Shown one piece after another: positions 18,181 through 25,838 of a DNA stretch of 64,000 bases. Made by a program: the position numbers and the translations under genes. Source of the stretch: Spirochaetales bacterium (lineage in GTDB: Bacteria; Spirochaetota; Spirochaetia; JABEVK01); assembly GCA_947478845.1 (NCBI GenBank), contig CANJXC010000005.1:1-64000 (forward strand). The letters run 5' to 3'. A model generated the notes under the pieces. That model was given only the letters and a program-made list of their open reading frames with translations. It did not search any database and was not told the DNA's origin. Position 1 is the stretch's first letter; every line of letters starts with the position of its first letter.

Positions 18181-21100
18181 GATACAGTCGCCCCGAGTTT
18201 GGGCATCGACACTCTCACGGCCTACAACTCCTCCCCCACGATTTCCGGCACGGTGGCCGACTCCGGTTCCGGAGTCACCTCGCTCCAGTACAAACTTGAC
18301 ACCGGAAGCTACACCACCGTCTCGGTGGCTGCCAGTTGGTCGTTTGCGATACCAACAGCAAGCTTCGCGGCGCTCACCGAGGGCCCCCACACCGTAACGG
18401 TGGCTGCCTACGATGGTGCGGGTAACCTGACGACGCACTTGTCGTCTTTCAACAAAGACTCCACGGCTCCTACCCTTTCCCACACCACCATTTCTGCCAG
18501 CGGTGGTACGGTGGTGCAAGACAGTCTCCCTATCCTGCGGGGAACCCTCCAAGATGCCAGCGGCCTCGCCAACACGGCAACCTTCACGGTGGAAAACTAC
18601 AGCTACGCGAAAAATCTCTGGACGAACATCCCCGAGTTTATCGCGGCTTCGCTGTCGGTAACCGGCAACCCTACGACCTTTAATTGGAGCGTCGACCTTA
18701 GTTCTTACCCGGACGGCCGCTACCGGATCAGCTTCACGGCCCCCGACATCGTCCCAGGGGCCCCCAACACCCTGAACACCAGCGCAGTCACGTTCTTCGT
18801 CAGCCGAAGCTCGCCTGCCGCAGAAGTGACCACGCCTTCCATGGGTAGCTTCCAGTCCGGCGCTTTTCCGATGACTGGAACAGTCGCCGATTTTAATGCG
18901 GTGACAGGCGTGGTGGCCAAGATCGGGAGCGGAAGCGTCGACTTCTCGTCGGGAACTACCCCAGCCTACGCGGCGGCCGACATTTCCGGGCTGGATCTCA
19001 CCACCGATGTTTTTACCACTTTCCAGCACCACGGACTTAATGCCGGCGACACGGTGTACTTCTCGGGCGCGCTACTGCCTGCAGTTTCCGGGGCAACCCT
19101 GTCGGCGGCCACCGCCTGCTACGTCATTTCGGCCAACCTTTCGGCCACCACTTTCAGCGTCTCGCTCACCAGTGGCGGAAGTAAAGCAGATTTCAACGGA
19201 AACGGCTCGCAGATGCTGGTGGGTGGCCCAACGATGAAGTTCATTCCCGTTCAGGCAGTCGCTGCGTCGGGCACCATGCTCACCTCCCCTGGCCACGGTT
19301 TGACGGCAGGAAACGTCGTTTACTTCCAAGGCGCTTCGGTTTCGCCGGCCACGGCCTACTACGTTCTCGCCTCCGGTTTGACTGCTTCGACCTTCACGGT
19401 AGGAAACAGCGCCGGGGGGTCGGCCGTCACCATCGCCGGCTCCGGTTTGACCTTCACGTGTTCCAACAAATCGGTGAAGTGGCTGTTGCCAGCCCTCTCG
19501 GTTGGTGGGTTCTCCGAAGGTCCGCTCACGGCTTTCGTCCGTGTGAGCAACAGCAGTACGGGAAAAGTCAGCCAGACAAGTCGGGACTTTGTCCTTGATT
19601 CCACAGCTCCTTCGATTTCGATCGTGTCGCCTGGCCAAGGAACCCGCAGTGTCGGCAGTCTCACCCTGATTGGAACCACAACCGACCCGGGCTCAGTACC
19701 TGCGGGGGTCATCTCGACCATCCAGTATCAGGTGGGCAAGAACTTCAACCTGAGCAGCGAGGGTGGTTGGCTCACGAGCAACGTCACGGGCGGGAGCTAC
19801 AGCTGGAACATCACGTTAGGAAACATGTCGGGATACGCCAATGCCACCTGGGCAACAGAAAGCGACAGCAACGGCACACCCGCGAGCGGGACTAACCTCT
19901 GGAAGCTCCCCATTGTGTTCCAGAGCGTGGATAAAGGCGGCAACGTGGGCCAACTGACCAGTTACTACCTCATTCTTGATCCCAACGGAAACGTGCCCAT
20001 CGTCACCGTCACCCAACCGGCCAGCGCCTTGACCTTTGGGGGCCAGGTAAGGGTGACAGGAACAGCCGTCCAGCCTACATGGATCCACGATGTCGAGGTT
20101 GCCATCGACCCCACCGGCGGCAACAACTTCCCGGCCAGTCCCGTGGCTGTCACCGTTGCGGGCTCCACGCTTACCTCTGCAGGGCACCCGTTCACCAACG
20201 GCATGAGGCTGTATGTATCGGGAACCAGCGCACCGCAGATCGGGGGCGTCCCAGTCTCACCGAGCACTGGCTACTGGGTCGTCAACCGAACAGCCAACAC
20301 ATTGCAGATATCGGAGACTAGCGGGGGAACCCCAGTGACTTTCAGCGGCGCAGGTTCTGGCGTTACGGCCACGGTTTGGGGTGCTGCCACCCTAATCACC
20401 ACGGGAAACAACGTCATTTGGTACTCAGACCTCAATTTCAGCGGTGCCTACCCCCAAAGTGGGGCCATCAACCAGACCCTCAGCATTCAGGCTCGCGCCT
20501 GGAACTCCCCAACGGCAGGGGGCGTAAGGGGTACCATCTCAGGAACGCTGACCAACCCCTTGACCATGACCTTCAACTCCACTTTCCCCAAAATCCAAGA
20601 CTTGATGGTCAACGGTGCCACCTACTACTCCCAAATGACCACGCGCGGCACATTTTCGTTGACGGCTTCGGTGAGTTCGTCGAAGGGAATCAGCCGCATC
20701 GACGTTGTCGAGAGCAGTCCTCTTAGTGGAGCCACCAGTGTTTACGACACCGATACCAGCTTTGGCACCACGAGTGCGGCCAAGGGGTCGTTCTGGTCTT
20801 CGGTGGTGGTGCCCCCGGCTACCAAGACTTCCGATTCTTTTGTCAACGGAAACTCGGTCAAGGTCATGATTGTGGCTACCGGCTCCACACCCTCGCTCTG
20901 GACCGCTGCGGGGGCCCCCACGACCACCCCGGGAACCGTGTTCACCCCTAACAACCTCAGCTTGTCGGTGGCGGCTTCAGGAGGTTCGTTCCTAGAATCC
21001 GACGCGAGTGGGAACTTCAACTACACGGCGACGCTTTCGATCGACTCCTCTCAAATGTACAGCAGCACCACCGGTCAGTACGCCATCGACCTGCGAGCCT

Positions 21101-24100
21101 CCGACCTCGGATCGCCAGCCAAGGTGTCGACAACCAGCGTCGTGGTGAACGAAGACAACTACTTTCCCACTTCGTCCATCCTGTCATCTTCGACGCTGGT
21201 AGGCTCGTCGTTCAAAGTTCAGGGGACCGCCACGGACACCGGATCCGGGTCGGGAATTATCGCGGGGCTAAAAAAGATCGTGGTTTACATGGTGCGCTCG
21301 GGTGCGGTCTTGAACATCAAGTCTGGGAGCGGTCAGGTTGCTCCCGGAACAATAACAGCCAAGGACATGTCGAACGCGGGAGCCGTCGGCTCGGTGCCCT
21401 ACCCGGACACCACGCTGTACTCGAATTATTTCGCCAGCATCGACAACCGCACCGAAAACGGCAGCTCTGATGTGAATGGTGACGGGTTCCAAGAAAGCCT
21501 GCTCACCAACGGCAACAGCCTCGATTGGTGGGTCCAACTCAACACCGCACAGCTTGCCGACGGTCCTGTCGAAGTTCATTATGTGGTTTGGGACAATGCC
21601 GGCAACGCCACGCACTATGTTCAAGCGGGCTTTGTGAGCAACAATCCACCCACCATTACCGGCGTGCAACTGGGGACAGACCTCAATGGGGACCAAAGCA
21701 TAGCCACCGCAGAGGTCAGCCCCTCTACCTCGAATGTCAACACTTCGTTCACTGTGCGCAACAACCGGTTGTCAGTGAAGCCGACGGTGGCCTACAACGG
21801 TAGCAACAGTGCCCTTTCCTACAAACTCGAATACTTCAATGGGACCAGTTGGGTCGTGTACGCCGATTCTTTCGGGTCTACTCCGTCGTTTGGAGGAACG
21901 ACGAACGGTGTGACTCTCAGCAATCTGGACCCTGTCAGTCGGCTAGGCGAAAGTGTCACGCTCAACTGGGCAGCTAATGGATTTGCCACGATTCCCGACG
22001 CGGCCCTCAACACCGCTGTCTTCCGGGTCACCGTGACCGATGGGACCCTTCAATCGGCTGCGATTACCTTCAATTTGGGGATACAGAACAACGACAACGT
22101 GGCCCCCACGGTTGATTTGGCACCTATGGGCCAACGTTACAGCGCTCCTTTGGATGCCAACAACGGCTACGTTAACTTCGACACGACCAAGACTCTGGCC
22201 GCCAGCACCTACAGCGAGAACGTCAAGGTTTCAGACGGTACCGACGGGTATACCTCAGGAACCAAGGAAGGCCACGTGGAATACGCCACTCAGAGTCCGT
22301 TCAATCCGCTCAGCGTGACGATGTCGGTGCCCTCCACCGGTAGTTTCACCAACAGCGGAGCTAACAGCCTGGCCTCCGGCATGGTGGTGTACTTGGCTTG
22401 GGCCACTGCGCCCTCATCAGCACCCAATGGCGCTGGTCCGTACTATGTCCTGCCCACGCCCTCGGCAACGGCTTTCCAGCTTTCTGCCACCAAGGGCGGC
22501 GCACCCGCGTCGTTCGGTTCGGCAGGTAGCGGGCTGACCGTGGCCAGCCCCGACATTTCGGGCAAGGTGATTTTCCGTGGGAAGTTCGCCGATAACCAGC
22601 GCCTCAGCAACTTTCAAGTGACCATCTCAGGTTTCAACGGAGGCAACGCGTTCACCGTGGCAACTTGGTCGGCCACGGCCAACAGCGGCGCCGGGGGGCT
22701 AGTACCGTCTACCGGAACCGGCTGGACCTTTGCCCTCGACCCGACCACAGAATCTTTGAGCGCCGCCAACGGCCATGTCGCAAACTGGGCCTTCACGTGG
22801 GACTCGAGCCAAGTGACGGGAGTCGCGGCCAAGAATGTGTCGCTGGTGTTCAAAGTTACCGACTTCGGAGGAGGCACAGCCTCCAGTGGAACCACAGTGG
22901 ACGTAGTTCCCTACATCTCGAAACTGGTCACCGGGCTTTCTTTGGCCTATAGGAATGATCCTTCGGTGTTCAACCGGACGCTCCGGGGCAATTACCCGGT
23001 CGCCGAGGGAGGCACAGTGGAGATTCAGGGCTTCAACCTCAATGGAACAGCAAACACCGGCGTGTACGTGGGTGCCACTCAGGTGACCTCGACCTACCTC
23101 GCCTTGGGCTCAGCCCTCCCCACTCCGGCCAATACCGATCTGGTTGCTACCCTTAACTCCGCTCTGGGCCTGACTTCAGGAAGCCTCAAAGTGACGGTTA
23201 ATTCGGTGGACTCGCTCAACAACAGCAACTCCAACCTCAGCACTTGGAATCAGGAACCGAACAACACCAACAACAAAGCCATCCCTTCGAATCCCGCCTT
23301 GACAGCCACCAACCTCACCGACGACCGAGCGATCGACGTGTGGAAGTTCGCCAGCCCGACAGGCCACACCGCCTCAACCTTCGGCCGGATCTGCTACCCG
23401 CAGTTTAAGACCATCAAGACTGGCGGCACTACTACCGATCTGGGCGTAGCCTACGCCGATGCCGATTCCTACTTCCGCATGGTGAAGTTCCCTGTGGCTA
23501 CAGGCGCCATCTCAAACTTCGCCACCTCGATCTTTGAGTTCGGCTACACCCGGTTCTATATGCCGACCTTTGATGCCGACACTAATGGGCAGTTTTACGG
23601 CATGGCCGTCGACCAAGACCATTCGGTTGACGATTGGAATGGAACAACCCACGTAAGCTTCTTCGCCATTGCTCCCGGAACCGCGGTGGGACCAGCGACC
23701 AGCGGTCAGGCGGCCAATGCCGTTCACACCGCGGGAGGCTGGGCTGGTGGCGCTTACGACTGGGGAACCAATAAGCGGGGTCTGGAACACAATTTTAACG
23801 TGAACTTCGCCGCACCAGCCACCTCGACGTATTTTAACAGCCAGCGGACTCAAAACCCCGACGTGTTCACCACAGGCCCGGCGGGAAATGCCGTCAACTA
23901 CCTGGTGTACTACGACCAGACTACCGACCAGCTGAAGTTCCGGTATATGAAGATCACGGGAACTGAGGCTGCGGGAAGCAACCCCGGCCCCTGGACCACA
24001 TTCGATGGCGCGGTGATGCGGGATGCCTTCACAACCGATGCCAACGGTTCCCAACCCAATTTCCAGGTCTTTGGGGCGGCCGGCAGCGGTGGAACCTCTG

Positions 24101-24789
24101 GCCCGTATGCCACTGTGGGTGCCTGGTTTGATACTTCCCTTTCGCGGGAAGTAGCCTTTATCGCCTGGTACGACCAAAAAAACTCGGTGCTTCGCTACTC
24201 GTACAACGACAATCCCTCGCTTTCGGCGCAAAGTGGCCAGTGGGCAAGAAACATGGTAACGCTTGACCCGTCGTTTGCCGGACAATTCGTCAAGCTGGCG
24301 GTAGATGGCTTGGGCGGAGTTCATCTAGCTTACTACTCCAACGCCGGGGCCGATCTCAAATACGCCTACATCAAGGACTACAAGAACCCCCTGACAACGA
24401 GCACCATCGTCACCGTCGATTCGTTCCTCTCGGTGGGCACCAACACGTCGATCAGCGTCGTAACCAACGGCACCACCGTGACCCCTTACATCACCTATTA
24501 TCTGCCGTCGCTGGACCAGACCATCTACTCCCTCCGCTATGCCACGCTGAAGGGCGGTTTCAATCAGAGCAGCTATGTGGCCAATTCCACCATCAAGAAC
24601 GCCGTGGACGAAACCTCCGACGTCTTCAACAGCGTGGCCACAACGAACTGGGAAGTCAGTTCGATCCCGACAGCCAACATCCCGAAGAATTACCAGGTCG
24701 GTTCGGCTCAGGTGGGGACTGTCACCGCGCCGACCTTCTACACCGGTTACGTGACCTCGGCTAACCTCGAATACGCGCGATTGAAATGA
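15220..24789 (+). CDS. Giant Ig-repeat surface protein, C-terminal part (continuation after the amber codon)
   Basis: From GTG 15220 (first possible start after the TAG) the frame runs 3,189 residues with no further stop. Layout: the composite Ig repeats continue to about 18180. Further Ig-like domains follow, with four copies of a phage-tail-type module (H-G-L-x-x-G-D-x-V-Y-F-x-G ... Y-Y-V ... F-x-x-S-x-x-x-G-G) at about 19018, 19276, 20167 and 22342. A C-terminal region from about 23300 of roughly 490 residues has many W/Y/F and repeated Y-A-D-A-D/Y-Y-D-Q-type strands, possibly a beta-propeller. It has no signal peptide of its own, so alone it would stay in the cytoplasm. No decay (no extra stops or frameshifts over 9.6 kb) suggests the amber is recent, suppressed or a sequencing error. 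The downstream lipoprotein gene overlaps its stop (ATGA). Confidence 0.85.
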   Translation: MTDNGANQASIAVTSGEWIYDISPLPSDGYHAYVFTLTDNANNQSTMTRAVVVDTTPAVAAVTVPAEGLKTNQTTVNLLGSSNDGAGSGVAEVWYRLDAAGVDHSGDSYNFSSGNLSGWTRATGTTSWSATESGLTDGMKKLWVKTLDNAGNVTTGPASALASPTFTVDTTAPVLEETAVVSTSYRNGLWTFSGTATDALSGIGSLKVTDNGSVAQTVTVSTGQWSFTPAVLPSDGVHTYVFTLFDLAGNQTTKTRTVIVDKTPADASVASPAAGLKTTATSLILSGSANDGAGSGVAEVWYRLDASGIDHSSDAYNFSSGAIAGWTKATGTATWTGELTGLPEGNKRLWVKTLDNAGNVTTSAACLAQAVSLIIDLTPPSLGESTVGTGSVYRPAAFNFGGFGSASNASDSLSGLGALTVTDNGASMATIAVDASGDWSYSVSGLADGTHTFLFTLVDQAGNQTTLGRQVVVDTIPASYSINVPLPGALQKINTLTIAGSANDGSGSGVTELWYKVDASTNDHSSDAYSSWTKATGTTTWSASLTGLTEGTKKLWVKSIDGAGNQTTASTALSMAVNFTVDLTPPSLSEAAIGAAVVSKRAAYSFGGAGSLSSATDALSGIDTLTVSDNGGALATIAVDGAGKWSYSPSVPADGNHTYLFTLKDLAGNQTTLTRTVIVDTLAAEVAINSPLANAQINATTVNLAGSSNDGSGSGVAEVWYTVDAAANDHSADLYSSWTMAQGTNTWSASLSGLNDGDRKLWVKVVDVAGNVSAARTVAFTVDTTPPVLGETAVGATTVYKNGLWTFGGAGALSVATDNLSGVSTLTVTDNGANTQTVAVNGGSWSYRPPVLPSEGSHTFLFTLSDQAGNQTNLTRTVVVDTVAPVPMVGYPSSGWISSATPTLMGSASDGSGSGVKEVWYLIDVATNDHSSDSYTTWTKVTGTTSWTKTTAILPEGQLKLWLKTVDNVGNFTSAAGALATLQTFGVDTVAPSLGIDTLTAYNSSPTISGTVADSGSGVTSLQYKLDTGSYTTVSVAASWSFAIPTASFAALTEGPHTVTVAAYDGAGNLTTHLSSFNKDSTAPTLSHTTISASGGTVVQDSLPILRGTLQDASGLANTATFTVENYSYAKNLWTNIPEFIAASLSVTGNPTTFNWSVDLSSYPDGRYRISFTAPDIVPGAPNTLNTSAVTFFVSRSSPAAEVTTPSMGSFQSGAFPMTGTVADFNAVTGVVAKIGSGSVDFSSGTTPAYAAADISGLDLTTDVFTTFQHHGLNAGDTVYFSGALLPAVSGATLSAATACYVISANLSATTFSVSLTSGGSKADFNGNGSQMLVGGPTMKFIPVQAVAASGTMLTSPGHGLTAGNVVYFQGASVSPATAYYVLASGLTASTFTVGNSAGGSAVTIAGSGLTFTCSNKSVKWLLPALSVGGFSEGPLTAFVRVSNSSTGKVSQTSRDFVLDSTAPSISIVSPGQGTRSVGSLTLIGTTTDPGSVPAGVISTIQYQVGKNFNLSSEGGWLTSNVTGGSYSWNITLGNMSGYANATWATESDSNGTPASGTNLWKLPIVFQSVDKGGNVGQLTSYYLILDPNGNVPIVTVTQPASALTFGGQVRVTGTAVQPTWIHDVEVAIDPTGGNNFPASPVAVTVAGSTLTSAGHPFTNGMRLYVSGTSAPQIGGVPVSPSTGYWVVNRTANTLQISETSGGTPVTFSGAGSGVTATVWGAATLITTGNNVIWYSDLNFSGAYPQSGAINQTLSIQARAWNSPTAGGVRGTISGTLTNPLTMTFNSTFPKIQDLMVNGATYYSQMTTRGTFSLTASVSSSKGISRIDVVESSPLSGATSVYDTDTSFGTTSAAKGSFWSSVVVPPATKTSDSFVNGNSVKVMIVATGSTPSLWTAAGAPTTTPGTVFTPNNLSLSVAASGGSFLESDASGNFNYTATLSIDSSQMYSSTTGQYAIDLRASDLGSPAKVSTTSVVVNEDNYFPTSSILSSSTLVGSSFKVQGTATDTGSGSGIIAGLKKIVVYMVRSGAVLNIKSGSGQVAPGTITAKDMSNAGAVGSVPYPDTTLYSNYFASIDNRTENGSSDVNGDGFQESLLTNGNSLDWWVQLNTAQLADGPVEVHYVVWDNAGNATHYVQAGFVSNNPPTITGVQLGTDLNGDQSIATAEVSPSTSNVNTSFTVRNNRLSVKPTVAYNGSNSALSYKLEYFNGTSWVVYADSFGSTPSFGGTTNGVTLSNLDPVSRLGESVTLNWAANGFATIPDAALNTAVFRVTVTDGTLQSAAITFNLGIQNNDNVAPTVDLAPMGQRYSAPLDANNGYVNFDTTKTLAASTYSENVKVSDGTDGYTSGTKEGHVEYATQSPFNPLSVTMSVPSTGSFTNSGANSLASGMVVYLAWATAPSSAPNGAGPYYVLPTPSATAFQLSATKGGAPASFGSAGSGLTVASPDISGKVIFRGKFADNQRLSNFQVTISGFNGGNAFTVATWSATANSGAGGLVPSTGTGWTFALDPTTESLSAANGHVANWAFTWDSSQVTGVAAKNVSLVFKVTDFGGGTASSGTTVDVVPYISKLVTGLSLAYRNDPSVFNRTLRGNYPVAEGGTVEIQGFNLNGTANTGVYVGATQVTSTYLALGSALPTPANTDLVATLNSALGLTSGSLKVTVNSVDSLNNSNSNLSTWNQEPNNTNNKAIPSNPALTATNLTDDRAIDVWKFASPTGHTASTFGRICYPQFKTIKTGGTTTDLGVAYADADSYFRMVKFPVATGAISNFATSIFEFGYTRFYMPTFDADTNGQFYGMAVDQDHSVDDWNGTTHVSFFAIAPGTAVGPATSGQAANAVHTAGGWAGGAYDWGTNKRGLEHNFNVNFAAPATSTYFNSQRTQNPDVFTTGPAGNAVNYLVYYDQTTDQLKFRYMKITGTEAAGSNPGPWTTFDGAVMRDAFTTDANGSQPNFQVFGAAGSGGTSGPYATVGAWFDTSLSREVAFIAWYDQKNSVLRYSYNDNPSLSAQSGQWARNMVTLDPSFAGQFVKLAVDGLGGVHLAYYSNAGADLKYAYIKDYKNPLTTSTIVTVDSFLSVGTNTSISVVTNGTTVTPYITYYLPSLDQTIYSLRYATLKGGFNQSSYVANSTIKNAVDETSDVFNSVATTNWEVSSIPTANIPKNYQVGSAQVGTVTAPTFYTGYVTSANLEYARLK
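19018..19458 (+). repeat. Tandem phage-tail-type modules inside the giant protein
   Basis: Two adjacent copies (about 19018-19225 and 19276-19458) share H-G-L-x-A-G-x-V-V-Y-F, an A-x-x-Y-Y-V core and T-F-x-V. Related copies lie at about 20167-20380 and 22342-22548. This pattern is familiar from tail-fibre and virion structural proteins. Confidence 0.55.
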
Positions 24790-25775
24790 GACGCATGCTT
24801 TGGGGGTTAGCGGCGCTACTGGCCAGTTGTTCGGGCCAGCAGGTGGTGGTTTACCTCGCCCCTGAGGCGCAGGGCCTTGCAGCGGTTCTGCCAGCAGTGT
24901 TGCCTTCTGCTGAAAAAGGAACTGACCTGCATTTTGAGGTGATTCAAGGCACCTGGCCGGCAGGTCGCAAGGACGCGTTGGTAATCTCTGCCTTTTCAGC
25001 GCTTCCGGGTGAAGTCGATACGAGTGCCAGCCAGCCAGTTTTGCCTCCCCGGGGCTATCAAGCGGTTCCGGGCCTCAGCGTCGGCGACGGACTTCCCTTG
25101 TTCTTTGACGTTGTTGGAGTAACAGCCTTCGCTACCGATCTGCCTAGCGAGGTCGGTGACCAACTGAAGGCTTGGAATGCGCCGGCAAAAGGCTGGCCCA
25201 AGGTGAGTGCCCTTTCCATCGCCGGAGCAGAAACAGACCTCAGGTTGGCGTCCTGGCTCGGTGCCGGTTCCGAGCCAGAGGCCGACTTCAAGGCACAGCA
25301 AACAAAGTTCGAGGCCTGGCTGAAGAGCCTCCGCTGGGTGCCCGATTCATGGAGCTATCGCCGCGCCGACGCTGCTATGTCCTACCAAGGAGGTCAGGGC
25401 AAGGCGTTTGTTGAAACCTTTCGGGACTATTTTCTCAGTAACCCGCCCGGTTTCCGACGTTTTTTTCCGCTGGTAGTTGTAAAACCCGGTTCAACGGCTG
25501 TGGTTGGTTCCTCGCTCACGCTTCGTGCCTTCGGGAGCAATAGAGCCGAGGCTGCTGCGCTTGCGCTGGCGGCAGTTCTCGTCGACCCCGACTTTCAAAG
25601 GCAGTTCAGCCAGAAGTCCGGTTGGATGCCGGCCAACCTCGCAGCCCCAGTTCTCGACTCGGCCAGCAGCTTCCTGCGCAAAACGCTTTTCTCCTGTGGA
25701 CTGATCAGTGTGTCAACCGTAGCCTACGCTACCGAGCAGGAGCTTTCCCGCCTCGTCCTTACAACCCCCCGATAA
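24786..25775 (+). CDS. Lipoprotein resembling an ABC solute-binding protein
   Basis: This 329-residue product opens M-R-R-M-L-W-G-L-A-A-L-L-A-S-C, a lipobox with Cys15. The C-terminal third (P-L-V-V-V-K-P-G-S-T ... E-A-A-A-L-A-L-A-A-V-L-V-D-P-D-F-Q-R-Q-F) resembles the closing region of family-1 sugar-binding proteins, where spare residues of the domain precede the last helices. No permease or ATPase gene is nearby. Its ATG overlaps the stop of the giant protein gene (ATGA), so its translation is probably coupled to that gene. That suggests the two products work together at the cell surface. Function otherwise unknown. Confidence 0.7.
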   Translation: MRRMLWGLAALLASCSGQQVVVYLAPEAQGLAAVLPAVLPSAEKGTDLHFEVIQGTWPAGRKDALVISAFSALPGEVDTSASQPVLPPRGYQAVPGLSVGDGLPLFFDVVGVTAFATDLPSEVGDQLKAWNAPAKGWPKVSALSIAGAETDLRLASWLGAGSEPEADFKAQQTKFEAWLKSLRWVPDSWSYRRADAAMSYQGGQGKAFVETFRDYFLSNPPGFRRFFPLVVVKPGSTAVVGSSLTLRAFGSNRAEAAALALAAVLVDPDFQRQFSQKSGWMPANLAAPVLDSASSFLRKTLFSCGLISVSTVAYATEQELSRLVLTTPR

Positions 25776-25803
25776 CCACCCATTGCAGAACCGCATCGAG
25801 CAA

Positions 25804-25832
25804 TGGACATGGGGCCCCGGAATCCGTAAAAT
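25804..25832 (+). promoter_or_regulatory. Promoter of metG, leaderless type
   Basis: TGGACA (25804-25809), 17-bp spacer, TAAAAT (25827-25832), then six bases to the ATG at 25839. A seven-base inverted repeat CCATTGC/GCAATGG just upstream partly overlaps the -35 and could be a weak terminator for the preceding gene. Confidence 0.6.
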
Positions 25833-25838
25833 CCATCC

